Assembly (NCBI RefSeq): GCF_002022275.1
Contig: NZ_MSDF01000001.1
Coordinates: 124,001 to 188,000, forward strand
DNA length: 64,000 nt
Origin: Pseudomonas fluorescens
GTDB lineage: Bacteria; Pseudomonadota; Gammaproteobacteria; Pseudomonadales; Pseudomonadaceae
Direction: 5' to 3'
The translations under genes and the position numbers were made by a program. Position 1 is the first letter of the stretch, and each line of letters starts with the position of its first letter. The notes under the pieces were generated by a model. The model did no database searches. It was given only the letters and a program-made list of their open reading frames with translations, and was not told the origin of the DNA. Of the stretch, positions 37,113 through 47,778 are shown piece after piece.

Positions 37113-37325
37113 ATGACCACCGTAACCCTGCAAGCCGACATCAAAGCCAAGTGGCCCCAAGGGCAAAGCTCTTACAGCCCCGGAAGCCCGGAAGAACTGG
37201 CAATCATTGGTATCGACCTGCTGGTCAAAGAACTGGGCACCAAGGCTGCGCAGGCGTTCATCGGCCAGGTATTCGAAAAATACCCGGCCGACCACATGGG
37301 GGCACACAACCCCGAGCGCGAATAA
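37113..37325 (+). CDS. Small conserved protein of unknown function
   Basis: A 70-residue protein (MTTVTLQADIKAKWPQGQSS start) with a helical core (IIGIDLLVKELGTKAAQAFI) and an end DHMGAHNPERE. The ribosome site is weak, and ATG 37113 is the only plausible start. It looks coding from codon use and regular helices, but I do not recognise a domain. It lies between two divergently oriented units. Confidence 0.65.
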   Translation: MTTVTLQADIKAKWPQGQSSYSPGSPEELAIIGIDLLVKELGTKAAQAFIGQVFEKYPADHMGAHNPERE

Positions 37326-37358
37326 GATCCGGCCGGCGAGCGCCGACCGGCAAACACA

Positions 37359-38387
37359 TTACTTCAGACGTGCCAGGCGCTCGGTCAGCAGATCGAAGAA
37401 GCCCTGAGCGTTGCCGTTTTCAACCCAAAATGCATTCTTCGGCTGCTTCAGGCCATCGTACCAATCGACGATGGTCTGGCCGAAGGTTGGGCCTTCACGG
37501 CTGTCCACCACCACGTTTACTTCGCGGCCGCTGAACAGCTCGGGTTTGAGCAGATAGGCAACCACGGTGGCGTCGTGAACCGGGCCACCCGGGATGCCGT
37601 AGTGCTCCATATCGCCTTTGACGTATTCGTTGAGAATACTGCTGACAACCTTGCTCGCATTGTTATTCAGGTCAGCGATCTTCTTGAGGCGCGCTTCGCT
37701 GGTCAGGACTTTGTGAGTCACGTCCAGCGGCAGGTACGTCAGCTTCACGCCACTTTTGAGCACAATCTCAGCCGCTGCCGGGTCGGCAAACAGGTTGAAT
37801 TCGGCCACCGGCGTGATGTTGCCGCCATTGAAGTGCGCCCCCCCCATCACCACTACTTCCTTGATGCCCTGGGTGATTTCCGGTGCTTGGGTCAACGCCA
37901 AGGCGAGGTTGGTTTGCGGGCCGAGCATGGCGATGGTGATGCTGTGCGGCTTGGCGGTGCTCAGGGTCTTGATCAGGTAGTCAACGGCATTGCCTTCGGC
38001 CAGGCCTTTTTTCGGCTCGTGCACGGTCACACCGGAAATACCTTCCTTGCCGTGAATATTTTCAGCGTAGATCGGTGTGCGCAGCAGCGGTTTGGGCGCT
38101 CCGGCGTATACCGGGATGTCCTCGCGCCCTGCCCACTCGCGCGCCAGGCGCGCGTTGCGGGAGGTTTTGTCGAGACGCACGTTACCGGCGACGGTGGTCA
38201 GCGCACGAATGCTCAGTTCCTCGGGGGAAGCCATCGCAAACAGCAAAGCCACCACGTCATCGGCGCCCGGGTCGGTGTCGATGATCAGATCGATTTTTTC
38301 CGCCGCGTGGGCGCTGGCTGCGGTGAGAGCGGACAAAAGCAGGACACTCCGAAACAGGTTTTTCAGGGTTGGAAGACCATGTTGCAT
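37359..38387 (-). CDS. Exported nucleoside hydrolase
   Basis: A 342-residue ribonucleoside hydrolase that would cleave nucleosides to base and ribose. The N-terminal calcium-binding signature DTDPGADDVVALLFA is complete. TTVAGNV, MLGPQTNLALAL, EFNLFADPAAAE and HDATVVAYLL follow the IUNH pattern. Unusually for the family, a signal peptide (NLFRSVLLLSALTAASAHAA) precedes it, so it should act in the periplasm. AAGGAG lies ahead of ATG 38387. It lies 26 bases downstream of rbsD and is the last gene of the ribose operon, so ribose released outside could be imported by RbsBAC. Confidence 0.92.
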   Translation of the reverse strand: MQHGLPTLKNLFRSVLLLSALTAASAHAAEKIDLIIDTDPGADDVVALLFAMASPEELSIRALTTVAGNVRLDKTSRNARLAREWAGREDIPVYAGAPKPLLRTPIYAENIHGKEGISGVTVHEPKKGLAEGNAVDYLIKTLSTAKPHSITIAMLGPQTNLALALTQAPEITQGIKEVVVMGGAHFNGGNITPVAEFNLFADPAAAEIVLKSGVKLTYLPLDVTHKVLTSEARLKKIADLNNNASKVVSSILNEYVKGDMEHYGIPGGPVHDATVVAYLLKPELFSGREVNVVVDSREGPTFGQTIVDWYDGLKQPKNAFWVENGNAQGFFDLLTERLARLK

Positions 38388-38413
38388 GTAACACTCCTTG
38401 TCGTGGGGAAACA

Positions 38414-38818
38414 CTAGAACGTGACGCCGGATACCAGTGCGATATTGCAGTAAGGCTGGCATTCGCCAGTACGAACAACAGCACGAGCCTTGCGGCTCAG
38501 TTGTTTGAACTCGTCGTGGCTGACCAGGCGGCGCTCGCCCAACGCCGCCTGTTCAGTCAGGGTGTTGAGGTCTGTCAGTGCCGGCGGCTGCTTGAGCAGG
38601 ATTTCTTCCGCCAGCACGTGGCTTTCTACCTGCATCTCGCTGAGCACAATGCGCAGAGTGCTGATGAAATCCGGGATGCCCTGGGTCAGCGCCAGGTCGA
38701 TCAGCTCCACACCCGGCGGGACCGGCAGGCCGGCATCGCCAATAACCAGGATGTCACCGTGACCCAAGGATGCGATCACGCGCGAGAGGGCGATATTGAG
38801 CAGAGGTGTCTTTTTCAT
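38414..38818 (-). CDS. rbsD: D-ribose pyranase
   Basis: This 134-residue enzyme interconverts pyranose and furanose forms of ribose, giving RbsK its substrate. The motifs [20 protein letters not shown] and GDAGLPVP contain the catalytic His, and [17 protein letters not shown] ends the protein. It overlaps rbsK by 4 bases (ATGA). Confidence 0.97.
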   Translation of the reverse strand: MKKTPLLNIALSRVIASLGHGDILVIGDAGLPVPPGVELIDLALTQGIPDFISTLRIVLSEMQVESHVLAEEILLKQPPALTDLNTLTEQAALGERRLVSHDEFKQLSRKARAVVRTGECQPYCNIALVSGVTF

Positions 38819-39732
38819 GAGGGCACAAAACCTTGAACGTCGTGCAGCGTAGGAATAGAGGGTTGCGCGCCAGCGCGGGTCACCGACAATGCGGCTGCGA
38901 CCTGACCAAACCGGATGGCCTCACCCTCGCTTTTGCCATTGGCCAGTGCTGCGGCAAAGCCGCCGACAAAGGTGTCGCCGGCGGCGGTGGTGTCCACCGC
39001 CTTGACCTTGGGTGCGACCAGATGCTCAAAGCCTTTACCGTCGGCAAACAACGCGCCTTGTGAGCCCAGAGTAATAATGACCTTGCCTGCACCGGCCTTG
39101 ATCAGTTGAGTCGCAGCAACCTTGGCACTGTCGAGGGAGTCGACCGTCACACCGCTCAAGGCCGTGGCCTCGCTTTCGTTGGGAATCAGGTAATCGACCG
39201 AGGCGTACCATTCGGGCGGCAAGGGTCCGCTGGCGGGCGCCGGGTTCAGGATGACCGTCTTGCCGAGTTCGCGACCGCGCTTGAGGGCATGACCAACGGT
39301 GTCCATCGGCACTTCCAACTGGCAGATGATCACGTCGGCGGCCTGCAATACCGCATCGACCGCCTGTAGCGAAGCGGGGGTCAATTCGCCGTTGCTGCCG
39401 GCCACGATCACGATCGCATTCTGGCTGCTGTCATCCACGACGATCAGCGCCACGCCACTGGAGCCGTCCACGCTGCTGACGGCCTGGCAATCGATGCCTT
39501 CCACCAGCAACGCATCGCGCAATTGAGTGCCGTAAGCGTCGCTGCCGACGCAACCGATCATCGCCACCTCAGCCCCAAGACGCGCCGACGCCACCGCCTG
39601 GTTGGCGCCCTTGCCACCGGGAACGGTGGAGAACGTTTGGCCGATCAGGGTTTCACCGGCACGCGGCAAGCGGCTGGCGCGGGTGACCAGGTCCATGTTC
39701 AAGCTGCCTACTACCACTACTTTTGCTGGCAT
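38815..39732 (-). CDS. rbsK: Ribokinase
   Basis: This 305-residue PfkB-family kinase phosphorylates ribose at O-5. The N-terminal [11 protein letters not shown] and [10 protein letters not shown], and the C-terminal [17 protein letters not shown] with the catalytic Asp and anion hole, are diagnostic. Length is standard. It lies 23 bases downstream of rbsR. Confidence 0.97.
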   Translation of the reverse strand: MPAKVVVVGSLNMDLVTRASRLPRAGETLIGQTFSTVPGGKGANQAVASARLGAEVAMIGCVGSDAYGTQLRDALLVEGIDCQAVSSVDGSSGVALIVVDDSSQNAIVIVAGSNGELTPASLQAVDAVLQAADVIICQLEVPMDTVGHALKRGRELGKTVILNPAPASGPLPPEWYASVDYLIPNESEATALSGVTVDSLDSAKVAATQLIKAGAGKVIITLGSQGALFADGKGFEHLVAPKVKAVDTTAAGDTFVGGFAAALANGKSEGEAIRFGQVAAALSVTRAGAQPSIPTLHDVQGFVPS

Positions 39733-39755
39733 ACATCAGTACTCATCAATTCGGT

Positions 39756-40778
39756 TCAGCGGTACTGGGCGAATACACCGGCAAACGGCGCCGTGGATTC
39801 ACGCAATACAATGCTCGGCGTCACGATGCGTTGATCGATCGGCAGTTGGGGTGTCGCAATTCGTCGCAATAAAAGCTCGGCCGCTGTTTCACCCAGTTGC
39901 ACGATCGATTGCCCGACCGTGGTCAGTGCGGGGTATACGTAACGGCCCATCTGAATGTCATCAAAACCGATCACCGACAGTTCACCAGGGACACGGATAT
40001 TGCGCTCTGCCGCAGCGCGTAACACGCCGAAACCAATCATGTCGTTGCTGGCAAAAATCGCGCTGGGCGGGTTGTCCGCGAGCAATTTTACCGCGGCGGC
40101 GTACCCGCCGGTGCTGGTGAAATCGCTCTCTTCGGTGCGGTTAACCATCACCTCAACGCCCGCTTCACGCAATGCACGCTGATAACCTGCCAGACGCATT
40201 TGTGCCACGCGGGTGTGGCCAGGGCCGCCAATGCAGGCGATGTCCCGGTGGCCGAGTTCGAGCAAATGGCGGGTCGCCAGGTAAGCGCCCTCCTCGTGAT
40301 CGATACGCACCAGGTCGACATCGATGCCGTCCAGTGCGCGGTCGACAATAACCATGGGTGTGCGCACCGCGCTCAACCCTGCGGCAAGGCCACTGTCATC
40401 GCCGCCGACAGAGGTAACGATCAAGCCGTCGATGCGCTTCTCCAGCAACACACGCAGGTAGCTGCGCTGCTTCTCAGCGTTGTCATCGGAATTGCAGAGG
40501 ATCACGCAGTAACCGTTTCGCTCGCAGTAATCCTCGATGCCCCGCGCCAGCTCCGCAAAATACGGGTTAAGGCTATTGGGCACCAGCAGCCCGATGGTCG
40601 CGGTGGTCTTGGCCTTGAGCGAGCGCGCAACCGCGCTCGGCACGTAGTCCAACTGCTTGATCGCGGCTTCAACCTTGATCCGTACAGGCTCGCTGACCGG
40701 GCGCGTCTTGTTCACCACGTGGGACACAGTGGTGTAGGAAATGCCTGCAAGCGCGGCCACATCCTTGATCGTTGCCAT
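39756..40778 (-). CDS. rbsR: LacI-family repressor of the ribose operon
   Basis: This 340-residue regulator has a LacI helix-turn-helix (MATIKDVAALAGISYTTVSH, VNKTRP) and hinge (SAVARSLKAKTT), and a periplasmic-binding-like effector domain (SVIGFDDIQMGRY). It lies inside the operon between rbsC and rbsK. A perfect palindrome upstream of rbsB is the probable operator; the family dissociates from it on binding ribose. Confidence 0.95.
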   Translation of the reverse strand: MATIKDVAALAGISYTTVSHVVNKTRPVSEPVRIKVEAAIKQLDYVPSAVARSLKAKTTATIGLLVPNSLNPYFAELARGIEDYCERNGYCVILCNSDDNAEKQRSYLRVLLEKRIDGLIVTSVGGDDSGLAAGLSAVRTPMVIVDRALDGIDVDLVRIDHEEGAYLATRHLLELGHRDIACIGGPGHTRVAQMRLAGYQRALREAGVEVMVNRTEESDFTSTGGYAAAVKLLADNPPSAIFASNDMIGFGVLRAAAERNIRVPGELSVIGFDDIQMGRYVYPALTTVGQSIVQLGETAAELLLRRIATPQLPIDQRIVTPSIVLRESTAPFAGVFAQYR

Positions 40779-40781
40779 GGT

Positions 40782-41759
40782 TCAGCCCCGCCGACTGGCG
40801 CGCTGGCTGCGGTAGGTGTCGAGGACCACGGCAATTACGATCACGGCACCGGTAATGATGCGTTTGGTGGGTTCCGTGGCACCGATCTGCGCAAGGCCGG
40901 CGGCCAATACCGAAATAATCAACACGCCAAAGAAGGTGCTGATGACCGAGCCACGCCCACCCATCAAGCTGGTGCCGCCGATCACCACAGCGGCGATTAC
41001 CTGCAGCTCCAGCCCGGAGCCGGCATTCGGGTCCGCCGCTTCCAGGCGCGAAATCTGGAACAGCGCCGCCACACCAGCCAACAGGCCCATCAGGCTGAAC
41101 ACCAGGATTTTGTAGGGCTTGGGGTTGATCCCGGCCAGGCGCACCGCTTCTTCATTGGTACCGATACCGATCAGGTAACGACCAAACACGGTACGGGTCA
41201 ACACCAGTTGCGCGGCAATGATCACCAACAAGGCAATGATGAAGGATGGCGAAATACCGAACGCCACCGGGTTGGACAGCCAGGCAAAGGAGTCGCCGAT
41301 ATAGGCGGTGCGCGAACCGGTCATCTGGTACGCCACGCCGCGGGCCATTTCCAGCACGCCAAGGGACACGATAAACGACGGAATGCGCCACGCCACGGTG
41401 ATCGAACCGGTGATGGTACCGGCCAATGCCGCACAGCCCATGCCCAGCAACGCGGCGGGCAACACGCTCCAGCCCCAGCCAAGAATGGCCACACTCACCG
41501 CCGACGCCGCCAAAGCCATCACCGAGCCCACCGACAGGTCGATCCCGCCGATGATCAGGATGAAGGTCATGCCCACTGCCAGCACCATCAGGTCCGGGAT
41601 CTGGTTGGCCAGGGTGCTGAAGGTGTCGTACGACAGGAAGTGGTCACTCAAGACCGAGAACAGCGCAATCATCGCCAGCAAGGCACCGGCCAGCCCCAGA
41701 TAGGTGCCCAGGCCGTAGAAATTGCCGCCAGTTTTACCGGGGGAATGTGTGGTTTTCAT
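40782..41759 (-). CDS. rbsC: Ribose ABC transporter permease
   Basis: This 325-residue membrane subunit has about 8-10 helices. ILIIGGIDLSVGSVMALAA and GINPKPYKILVFSLMGLLAGV are typical RbsC segments, and GGTSLMGGRGSVISTFFGVL is the conserved C-terminal loop. It overlaps rbsA by 4 bases. Confidence 0.96.
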   Translation of the reverse strand: MKTTHSPGKTGGNFYGLGTYLGLAGALLAMIALFSVLSDHFLSYDTFSTLANQIPDLMVLAVGMTFILIIGGIDLSVGSVMALAASAVSVAILGWGWSVLPAALLGMGCAALAGTITGSITVAWRIPSFIVSLGVLEMARGVAYQMTGSRTAYIGDSFAWLSNPVAFGISPSFIIALLVIIAAQLVLTRTVFGRYLIGIGTNEEAVRLAGINPKPYKILVFSLMGLLAGVAALFQISRLEAADPNAGSGLELQVIAAVVIGGTSLMGGRGSVISTFFGVLIISVLAAGLAQIGATEPTKRIITGAVIVIAVVLDTYRSQRASRRG

Positions 41760-43309
41760 GAGGTTTCCCTAAGCACTGCATCGTTGAGCAGCGCATCACG
41801 TTTCTGATAGCCGGCAAACGCGGCGGCGAGCAATTCGTCCTGGGTCCAGCTGTCGCGCTCGAAAGTCTCGATCAAGCGACCGGCGGACAACACGCCGATG
41901 CGATCACAGATCAGCATCAGCTCACGCAGGTCACTGGACACCACCACCAGCGCTTTGCCCTGGCGAGTCAGTTCGCCGAGCAAGGCATAAATGTCGAACT
42001 TGGCGCCGACGTCGATGCCCCGGGTCGGTTCATCAAACAACATCACCGCGCAGTCGCGCTCCAGCCAACGGCCGATCACGACTTTCTGCTGGTTGCCGCC
42101 GGACAGCTCGGAGACCAGTTGCGCCGGGCTGGAACTGCGGATACGCATGGCGTCGACCTGGCGCTTGGCCAGGGCGGTTTCTTCGCGGCTGTTGACCACG
42201 CCGCCGCCCGAGATTTTCGGCATGTTTCCCAGGGCGATGTTGGCGCTGATGGATTGGGTCAGCAGCAGGCCTTCGCCTTTGCGGTCTTCAGTGATCAAGG
42301 CAATGCCATGGCCGACTGCGTCAACCGGCGAACGAATGCTCACCACCTGAGCCGGCGAGCCAAGCGCCACGGTGCCGCTGTCGGCAATATCGGCGCCGAA
42401 AATCAGGCGCAGCAATTCAGTACGGCCCGCACCGATCAGGCCGGAAATACCGTAGATCTCGCCGGCCCGCACTTCAAAGGAAACGTCGCGGACTTTGTCC
42501 GAACGGGTCAGCCCTTTCACCGTCAAGGCGGGGCCGCCAATGCTGCGCGGGCCCAGATCAATCTTTTCACCCAACTCGCGACCGACCATCAAGGTGACCA
42601 GTTGCTCGCTGTTGTAGTTGGCCATCGGCTCGACGCACACCAGCTTGCCGTCGCGCAGCACCGCAATGCGCTGGGCGACACGGGCCAGTTCTTCGAGCCG
42701 GTGAGAAATATAAATGATCGCCACGCCCCGGGCCTGCAGGCGGGTGATTTGTTCAAACAGCATCTCGACTTCACGGGCCGTGAGCATGGCCGTGGGTTCG
42801 TCGAGGATCAGCACATGGCAATCGCCGATCAGGTTGCGGGCAATTTCAACCATCTGTTGATGGCCGATGCCGAGGCTGCCGACCAGGGTGTCCGGGTCGA
42901 TCGCCTCCAGGCCGACGTGGGCCATGGCTTCGATCGCGGCTTTGCGCAGTTGCTTGCGGCTGATCCAGCCACATTTGCTGGGCAAGTTATCCAGGAACAG
43001 GTTTTCAGCCACGGTCAGGGTCGGCAGCAGGTTAAGTTCCTGCATGACCATGCGCACGCCCAGCCCTTCAGCCTGGGTGCGGCTGCCGGGGCGGTATTCC
43101 TGACCATTGAATTGCATGTGCCCGGTGGTCGGCGTAACCAGCCCACCGATAATTTTCGACAGGGTGCTTTTACCCGCGCCGTTCTCACCGGTCAGCGCCA
43201 GCACTTCCCCGCGATTGAGCGTCAGGGTGATGTCGGACAGAACCGGCTGGGCATAGGTCTTGCCGATACCGCTGACCGAGAGGACAGCGTTCGGGGCGGA
43301 AGATGACAT
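41756..43309 (-). CDS. rbsA: Ribose ABC transporter ATPase
   Basis: This 517-residue protein has two tandem ATPase domains. Domain 1 shows Walker A GENGAGKST, signature LGIGHQQMVEIARNL and Walker B LILDEPTAML. Domain 2 shows ISGLIGAGRTELLRLIF (degenerate Walker A, family-typical), SGGNQQKVVIGRWL and DEPTRGIDVG. It follows rbsB after 57 bases containing a stable hairpin. Confidence 0.97.
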   Translation of the reverse strand: MSSSAPNAVLSVSGIGKTYAQPVLSDITLTLNRGEVLALTGENGAGKSTLSKIIGGLVTPTTGHMQFNGQEYRPGSRTQAEGLGVRMVMQELNLLPTLTVAENLFLDNLPSKCGWISRKQLRKAAIEAMAHVGLEAIDPDTLVGSLGIGHQQMVEIARNLIGDCHVLILDEPTAMLTAREVEMLFEQITRLQARGVAIIYISHRLEELARVAQRIAVLRDGKLVCVEPMANYNSEQLVTLMVGRELGEKIDLGPRSIGGPALTVKGLTRSDKVRDVSFEVRAGEIYGISGLIGAGRTELLRLIFGADIADSGTVALGSPAQVVSIRSPVDAVGHGIALITEDRKGEGLLLTQSISANIALGNMPKISGGGVVNSREETALAKRQVDAMRIRSSSPAQLVSELSGGNQQKVVIGRWLERDCAVMLFDEPTRGIDVGAKFDIYALLGELTRQGKALVVVSSDLRELMLICDRIGVLSAGRLIETFERDSWTQDELLAAAFAGYQKRDALLNDAVLRETS

Positions 43310-43323
43310 AGGAAAATCTCCAG

Positions 43324-43348
43324 GCGCCCGCTCAGGACGAGCGGGCGC
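43324..43348 (-). promoter_or_regulatory. Intercistronic mRNA hairpin between rbsB and rbsA
   Basis: A perfect 10-bp GC-rich stem (GCGCCCGCTC/GAGCGGGCGC) with a five-base loop lies directly after the rbsB stop. No T-run follows, so it is more likely a 3'-end stabiliser or partial attenuator that keeps the binding protein more abundant than the other subunits. Confidence 0.6.
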
Positions 43349-43366
43349 TGTTGGGTGCTGCCAGGA

Positions 43367-44326
43367 TTACTTCTTGAGGACGAGTTCGACCGGGGTTTCG
43401 ATCACGCCATCTTTGGCATCGACTTTCTCACCCTTGACCAGCTTGAGCGCGTTCTGGATACCGAACACGGCTTGCTGAGCAGCAGCCTGGTCGGCAGTGG
43501 CCAGCACGCGGCCGTCTTGCAGCATCGGCTTGATGGCCTCGATGTTGTCGTAGCCTACAACCAGTACTTTGCCGGCCTTGCCTGCCGCACGTACGGCGGA
43601 AACTGCGCCAAGAGCCATGTTGTCGTTACCGGCCAACAGCGCCTTGATGTCCGGGTATTCGCTGAGCATCGCGGAAGCCACTTTCTGGCCCTGGTCAATT
43701 TCCCAGTTCCCGGATTGGGTGGAGACGATCTTCATGCCGGCAGCGTCCATCGCATCTTTGTAGCCTGCAGTGCGTTGCTGGGCATTGGTGGTGGTGGGCA
43801 CACCTTCGATGATCCCGACCTTGTCACCCGAGGTCAGTTGTTTGGCCAGATAGTCACCGACCAGCTTGGAGCCTTTGCGGTTGTCCGGGCCTACAAACGG
43901 AATATCGAGGTTTTTGCTTTTCAGCACATCCACATCAAGGCGGTTGTCGATGTTGACGACTTTGATGCCGGCATCCGAGGCTTTCTTCAGCACGGTAACC
44001 AGCGCCTTGGAGTCGGCAGGTGCGATCACGATGGCGTTGACCTTGGCCAAAATCATCTGGTTGACGATATCAATCTGCGCGCTGGTATCGGTTTCGTTCT
44101 TGATCCCGTTGGTGATCATGTCGAAATCGGCGGCGTGTTCTTTCTGATAAGCCTTGGCACCGTCTTGCATGGTGACGAAAAATTCGTTGGCGAGGGATTT
44201 CATGACCAGGCCGACCTTGGGTTTGGCGGCAGCGTCATCGGCAAATGCAGAGGAGAGAGGCAGGGCAGCGGATGCGGCAGCAAGCACAGCGACAGCAAGA
44301 AGACGTCCGGCAAATGGCAGCTTCAT
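43367..44326 (-). CDS. rbsB: Periplasmic D-ribose-binding protein
   Basis: This 319-residue substrate-binding protein has a signal peptide (LAVAVLAAASAALPLSSAFA, cleavage near residue 29). The periplasmic-binding fold shows KPKVGLVMKSLANEFFVTMQ, IAPADSKALVTVLKKA and VDNRL-like sugar-contacting residues (VNIDNRLDV). It is the first gene of the rbs operon. Its promoter region contains the probable RbsR operator. Confidence 0.97.
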   Translation of the reverse strand: MKLPFAGRLLAVAVLAAASAALPLSSAFADDAAAKPKVGLVMKSLANEFFVTMQDGAKAYQKEHAADFDMITNGIKNETDTSAQIDIVNQMILAKVNAIVIAPADSKALVTVLKKASDAGIKVVNIDNRLDVDVLKSKNLDIPFVGPDNRKGSKLVGDYLAKQLTSGDKVGIIEGVPTTTNAQQRTAGYKDAMDAAGMKIVSTQSGNWEIDQGQKVASAMLSEYPDIKALLAGNDNMALGAVSAVRAAGKAGKVLVVGYDNIEAIKPMLQDGRVLATADQAAAQQAVFGIQNALKLVKGEKVDAKDGVIETPVELVLKK

Positions 44327-44392
44327 GGGTTCACTCCGATCTTATGATTATTGTGAGCAACGCTTGCACCGAAGAACGCTTCGGCAGCCTTC

Positions 44393-44404
44393 CCACCCGG
44401 GTGG
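44393..44404. repeat. Perfect 12-bp palindrome in the rbsB leader
   Basis: CCACCCGGGTGG lies between the probable operator and the rbsB start. It may form a hairpin in the leader RNA or be a second protein site. A shorter inverted repeat (CCGAAG/CTTCGG) lies close by at about 44369-44384. Confidence 0.35.
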
Positions 44405-44451
44405 CTGATACGAGCATTCACGAAGCGCCAGGAGCGTTTCGTGAAACAACT

Positions 44452-44465
44452 CGCAAACGTTTGCG
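44452..44465. promoter_or_regulatory. Probable RbsR operator
   Basis: CGCAAACGTTTGCG is a perfect 14-bp palindrome about 125 bases upstream of the rbsB start. The central CG with AAAC/GTTT flanks is the classic LacI/GalR-family operator pattern. With RbsR encoded in the same operon, autoregulated repression is inferred. A second weak inverted repeat (GTTTCGTGAAAC) lies about 10 bases to its left. Confidence 0.7.
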
Positions 44466-44530
44466 TTAGCCAAACTATGAGAACCTTGCGGGGATTTGTC
44501 AACGATAGAAAAACACCTTTCATCAAGCCC

Positions 44531-45978
<1,448 letters not shown>

Positions 45979-45995
45979 TTTCTGGTGACACCTCT

Positions 45996-46022
45996 GTAGA
46001 GGCGGGTTCTGCCCGCCTCTAC
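45996..46022 (+). terminator. Perfect hairpin after the asparaginase gene
   Basis: GTAGAGGCGGG, five-base loop, CCCGCCTCTAC is an 11-bp perfect stem 18 bases after the stop codon. The downstream T-run is weak (TTCCC), so it may serve as a stabilising 3' end or a partial terminator. Confidence 0.75.
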
Positions 46023-46168
46023 TTCCCGCCGACGCCCCACGATTCAACTCCCCGTCCTACACAAATACTCCTTAAATGCTGTCAGACGAACTTCTTGAAG
46101 TTTAAGCAGTTGCGAAATGGCTCACAGTTAAATACTGTATGCACGTACAGCAAACCAAGGAATACTCC

Positions 46169-46420
46169 GTGGCAAAGTCCTCTTCTGCAGCAACCACCGC
46201 ACCTGATGCCTACGAACGTCTCGCCATTCGCGTGCAGAAAATCATCAATTCCACTAATGCCCAGAAAGCCAAGGCGGCTTTGATCTTCCGTCTGCCGGAT
46301 GAGCCGGAGGATGAATGGGCACGCTTGCTGGAAGAAATTGCCGAGAATGACAACGTGACCCTCGCCTACCGGGACGATGGTGGCGTGCAGATTTTCTGGG
46401 TTGTGCCGAAGGAAGATTGA
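46169..46420 (+). CDS. DUF1654-family protein
   Basis: This 83-residue protein starts at GTG 46169 (VAKSSSAAT), with AAGGA eight bases upstream. The body YERLAIRVQKIINSTNAQKA, AALIFRLPDEPEDEWARLLE and VTLAYRDDGGVQIFWVVPKE is the DUF1654 family, common in Pseudomonas and of unknown function, with a possible nucleic-acid role. The stop is 5 bases before the endonuclease I start, suggesting one transcript. Confidence 0.85.
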   Translation: MAKSSSAATTAPDAYERLAIRVQKIINSTNAQKAKAALIFRLPDEPEDEWARLLEEIAENDNVTLAYRDDGGVQIFWVVPKED

Positions 46421-46424
46421 TTCA

Positions 46425-47114
46425 ATGAGTGCCCGCTTTATTGCTGTGTTGTGTCTGTTTTTTGCCGCCGCCGCCCAGGCCCAGGCACCTCGCACGTTCA
46501 GCGAGGCCAAGAAAATCGCCTGGAAGCTCTACGCCCCGCAATCCACCGAGTTTTACTGTGGCTGCAAGTACACCGGTAACCGTGTGGACCTCAAATCCTG
46601 CGGCTACATTGCGCGAAAGAATGCCAGCCGCGCCGCGCGCGTTGAATGGGAACATATCGTTCCAGCCTGGCAGATCGGGCATCAACGCCAGTGCTGGCAA
46701 GATGGCGGGCGCAAGAACTGCACACGCAAGGATGACGTGTTCAAGCGTGCCGAGGCCGATTTGCACAACCTTGTGCCCAGCATCGGCGAGGTCAACGGCG
46801 ACCGTAACAACTTCAGTTTTGGCTGGCTGCCGGTGCAACGTGGGCAATATGGCTCATGCCTGACTCAAGTGGACTTCAAAGCCAAGAAGGTCATGCCCCG
46901 CCCGTCAATTCGCGGAATGATCGCCCGCACGTATTTCTATATGAGCAAGCAATACGGTCTGCGCCTGTCAAAACAGGACCGGCAATTGTATGAAGCCTGG
47001 AACAAGACCTATCCGGTGCAAGCCTGGGAGCGCCAGCGAAACCAGACCGTGGCCTGTGTAATGGGGCGCGGCAACGAGTTTGTCGGCCCGGTGAACCTGA
47101 AAGCCTGCAGCTGA
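46425..47114 (+). CDS. endA: Periplasmic or extracellular endonuclease I
   Basis: This 229-residue DNase has a signal peptide (IAVLCLFFAAAAQAQA). The endonuclease I fold shows EWEHIVPAW (beta-beta-alpha-metal His), FKRAEADLHNLVPSIGEVNG and RNNFSFGWLP. Several Cys probably form disulfides. The enzyme degrades double-stranded DNA outside the cytoplasm and may supply phosphate or nucleosides. AAGGA lies upstream, and it is 5 bases from the DUF1654 stop. Confidence 0.93.
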   Translation: MSARFIAVLCLFFAAAAQAQAPRTFSEAKKIAWKLYAPQSTEFYCGCKYTGNRVDLKSCGYIARKNASRAARVEWEHIVPAWQIGHQRQCWQDGGRKNCTRKDDVFKRAEADLHNLVPSIGEVNGDRNNFSFGWLPVQRGQYGSCLTQVDFKAKKVMPRPSIRGMIARTYFYMSKQYGLRLSKQDRQLYEAWNKTYPVQAWERQRNQTVACVMGRGNEFVGPVNLKACS

Positions 47115-47151
47115 CAGCTGACAGCGGGCGGCAAGGCCGCCCCTTCGGCCC

Positions 47152-47532
47152 TTATTGCGCCGCTTTGTGCTCGACGACCTCCGATTCGGTGTCATTTTTC
47201 TTGGCCCTAGCCATCTTCTCGTTCAACTGTGCCTGCTTGGCCTCAGCCTCTGCCTTGCTGGCGAACGGCCCCAAAAAGACCTCATCCTTGCCGTCGACCT
47301 TCACGATATAAAAATTGAAACCGTGTTCCAGCAACCAGGCAGTCAGGTCGGTGATCGCTTGCAACTTGTGGCCCGGCGGACCGACCCAGACGTCCCACTC
47401 CTGGGCGGCAATCGCTCCGGTTTGTGGTTGGCTTTCGGTCACGACAGGCTGGGTCTTGGGGGTAGAGACACTTTTACCTTCACCGCAACCGGCCAATGCC
47501 AACACCGCAATTGCCATCGCTACTTTACGCAC
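47152..47532 (-). CDS. SPOR-domain lipoprotein
   Basis: This 126-residue protein starts at GTG 47532, with AAGGAG seven bases upstream. A lipobox (VLALAGCGEG) places it in the envelope. The C-terminal SPOR-like domain (WDVWVGPPGHKLQAI, HGFNFYIVKVDGKDEVFLGP, FASKAEAEAKQAQL) would bind denuded peptidoglycan glycans. The last 20 residues are charged. It converges with the endonuclease gene. Role in division is inferred from the domain only. Confidence 0.8.
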   Translation of the reverse strand: MRKVAMAIAVLALAGCGEGKSVSTPKTQPVVTESQPQTGAIAAQEWDVWVGPPGHKLQAITDLTAWLLEHGFNFYIVKVDGKDEVFLGPFASKAEAEAKQAQLNEKMARAKKNDTESEVVEHKAAQ

Positions 47533-47778
47533 TGCCCTGCTCCTTAAAGGAAAAGAGGCAACTTTATCATTCACTGTCTATTCTGGCCGTCATAAACGTT
47601 GGCTTAAACAATGCGAATGATGTATCGCAGACCTGTATGATGCCGCCATGGGAATTAATGTCGCCTCTATGCGTCCTAAAAGAGGCAGTCACAGGGAAGC
47701 GCTTAGCAGTAAGCTACACACATCTGACATCTGCCCTGTCTGAAACATGTGTCCTTAAAAGTAATCAAGGAGAAGTCC

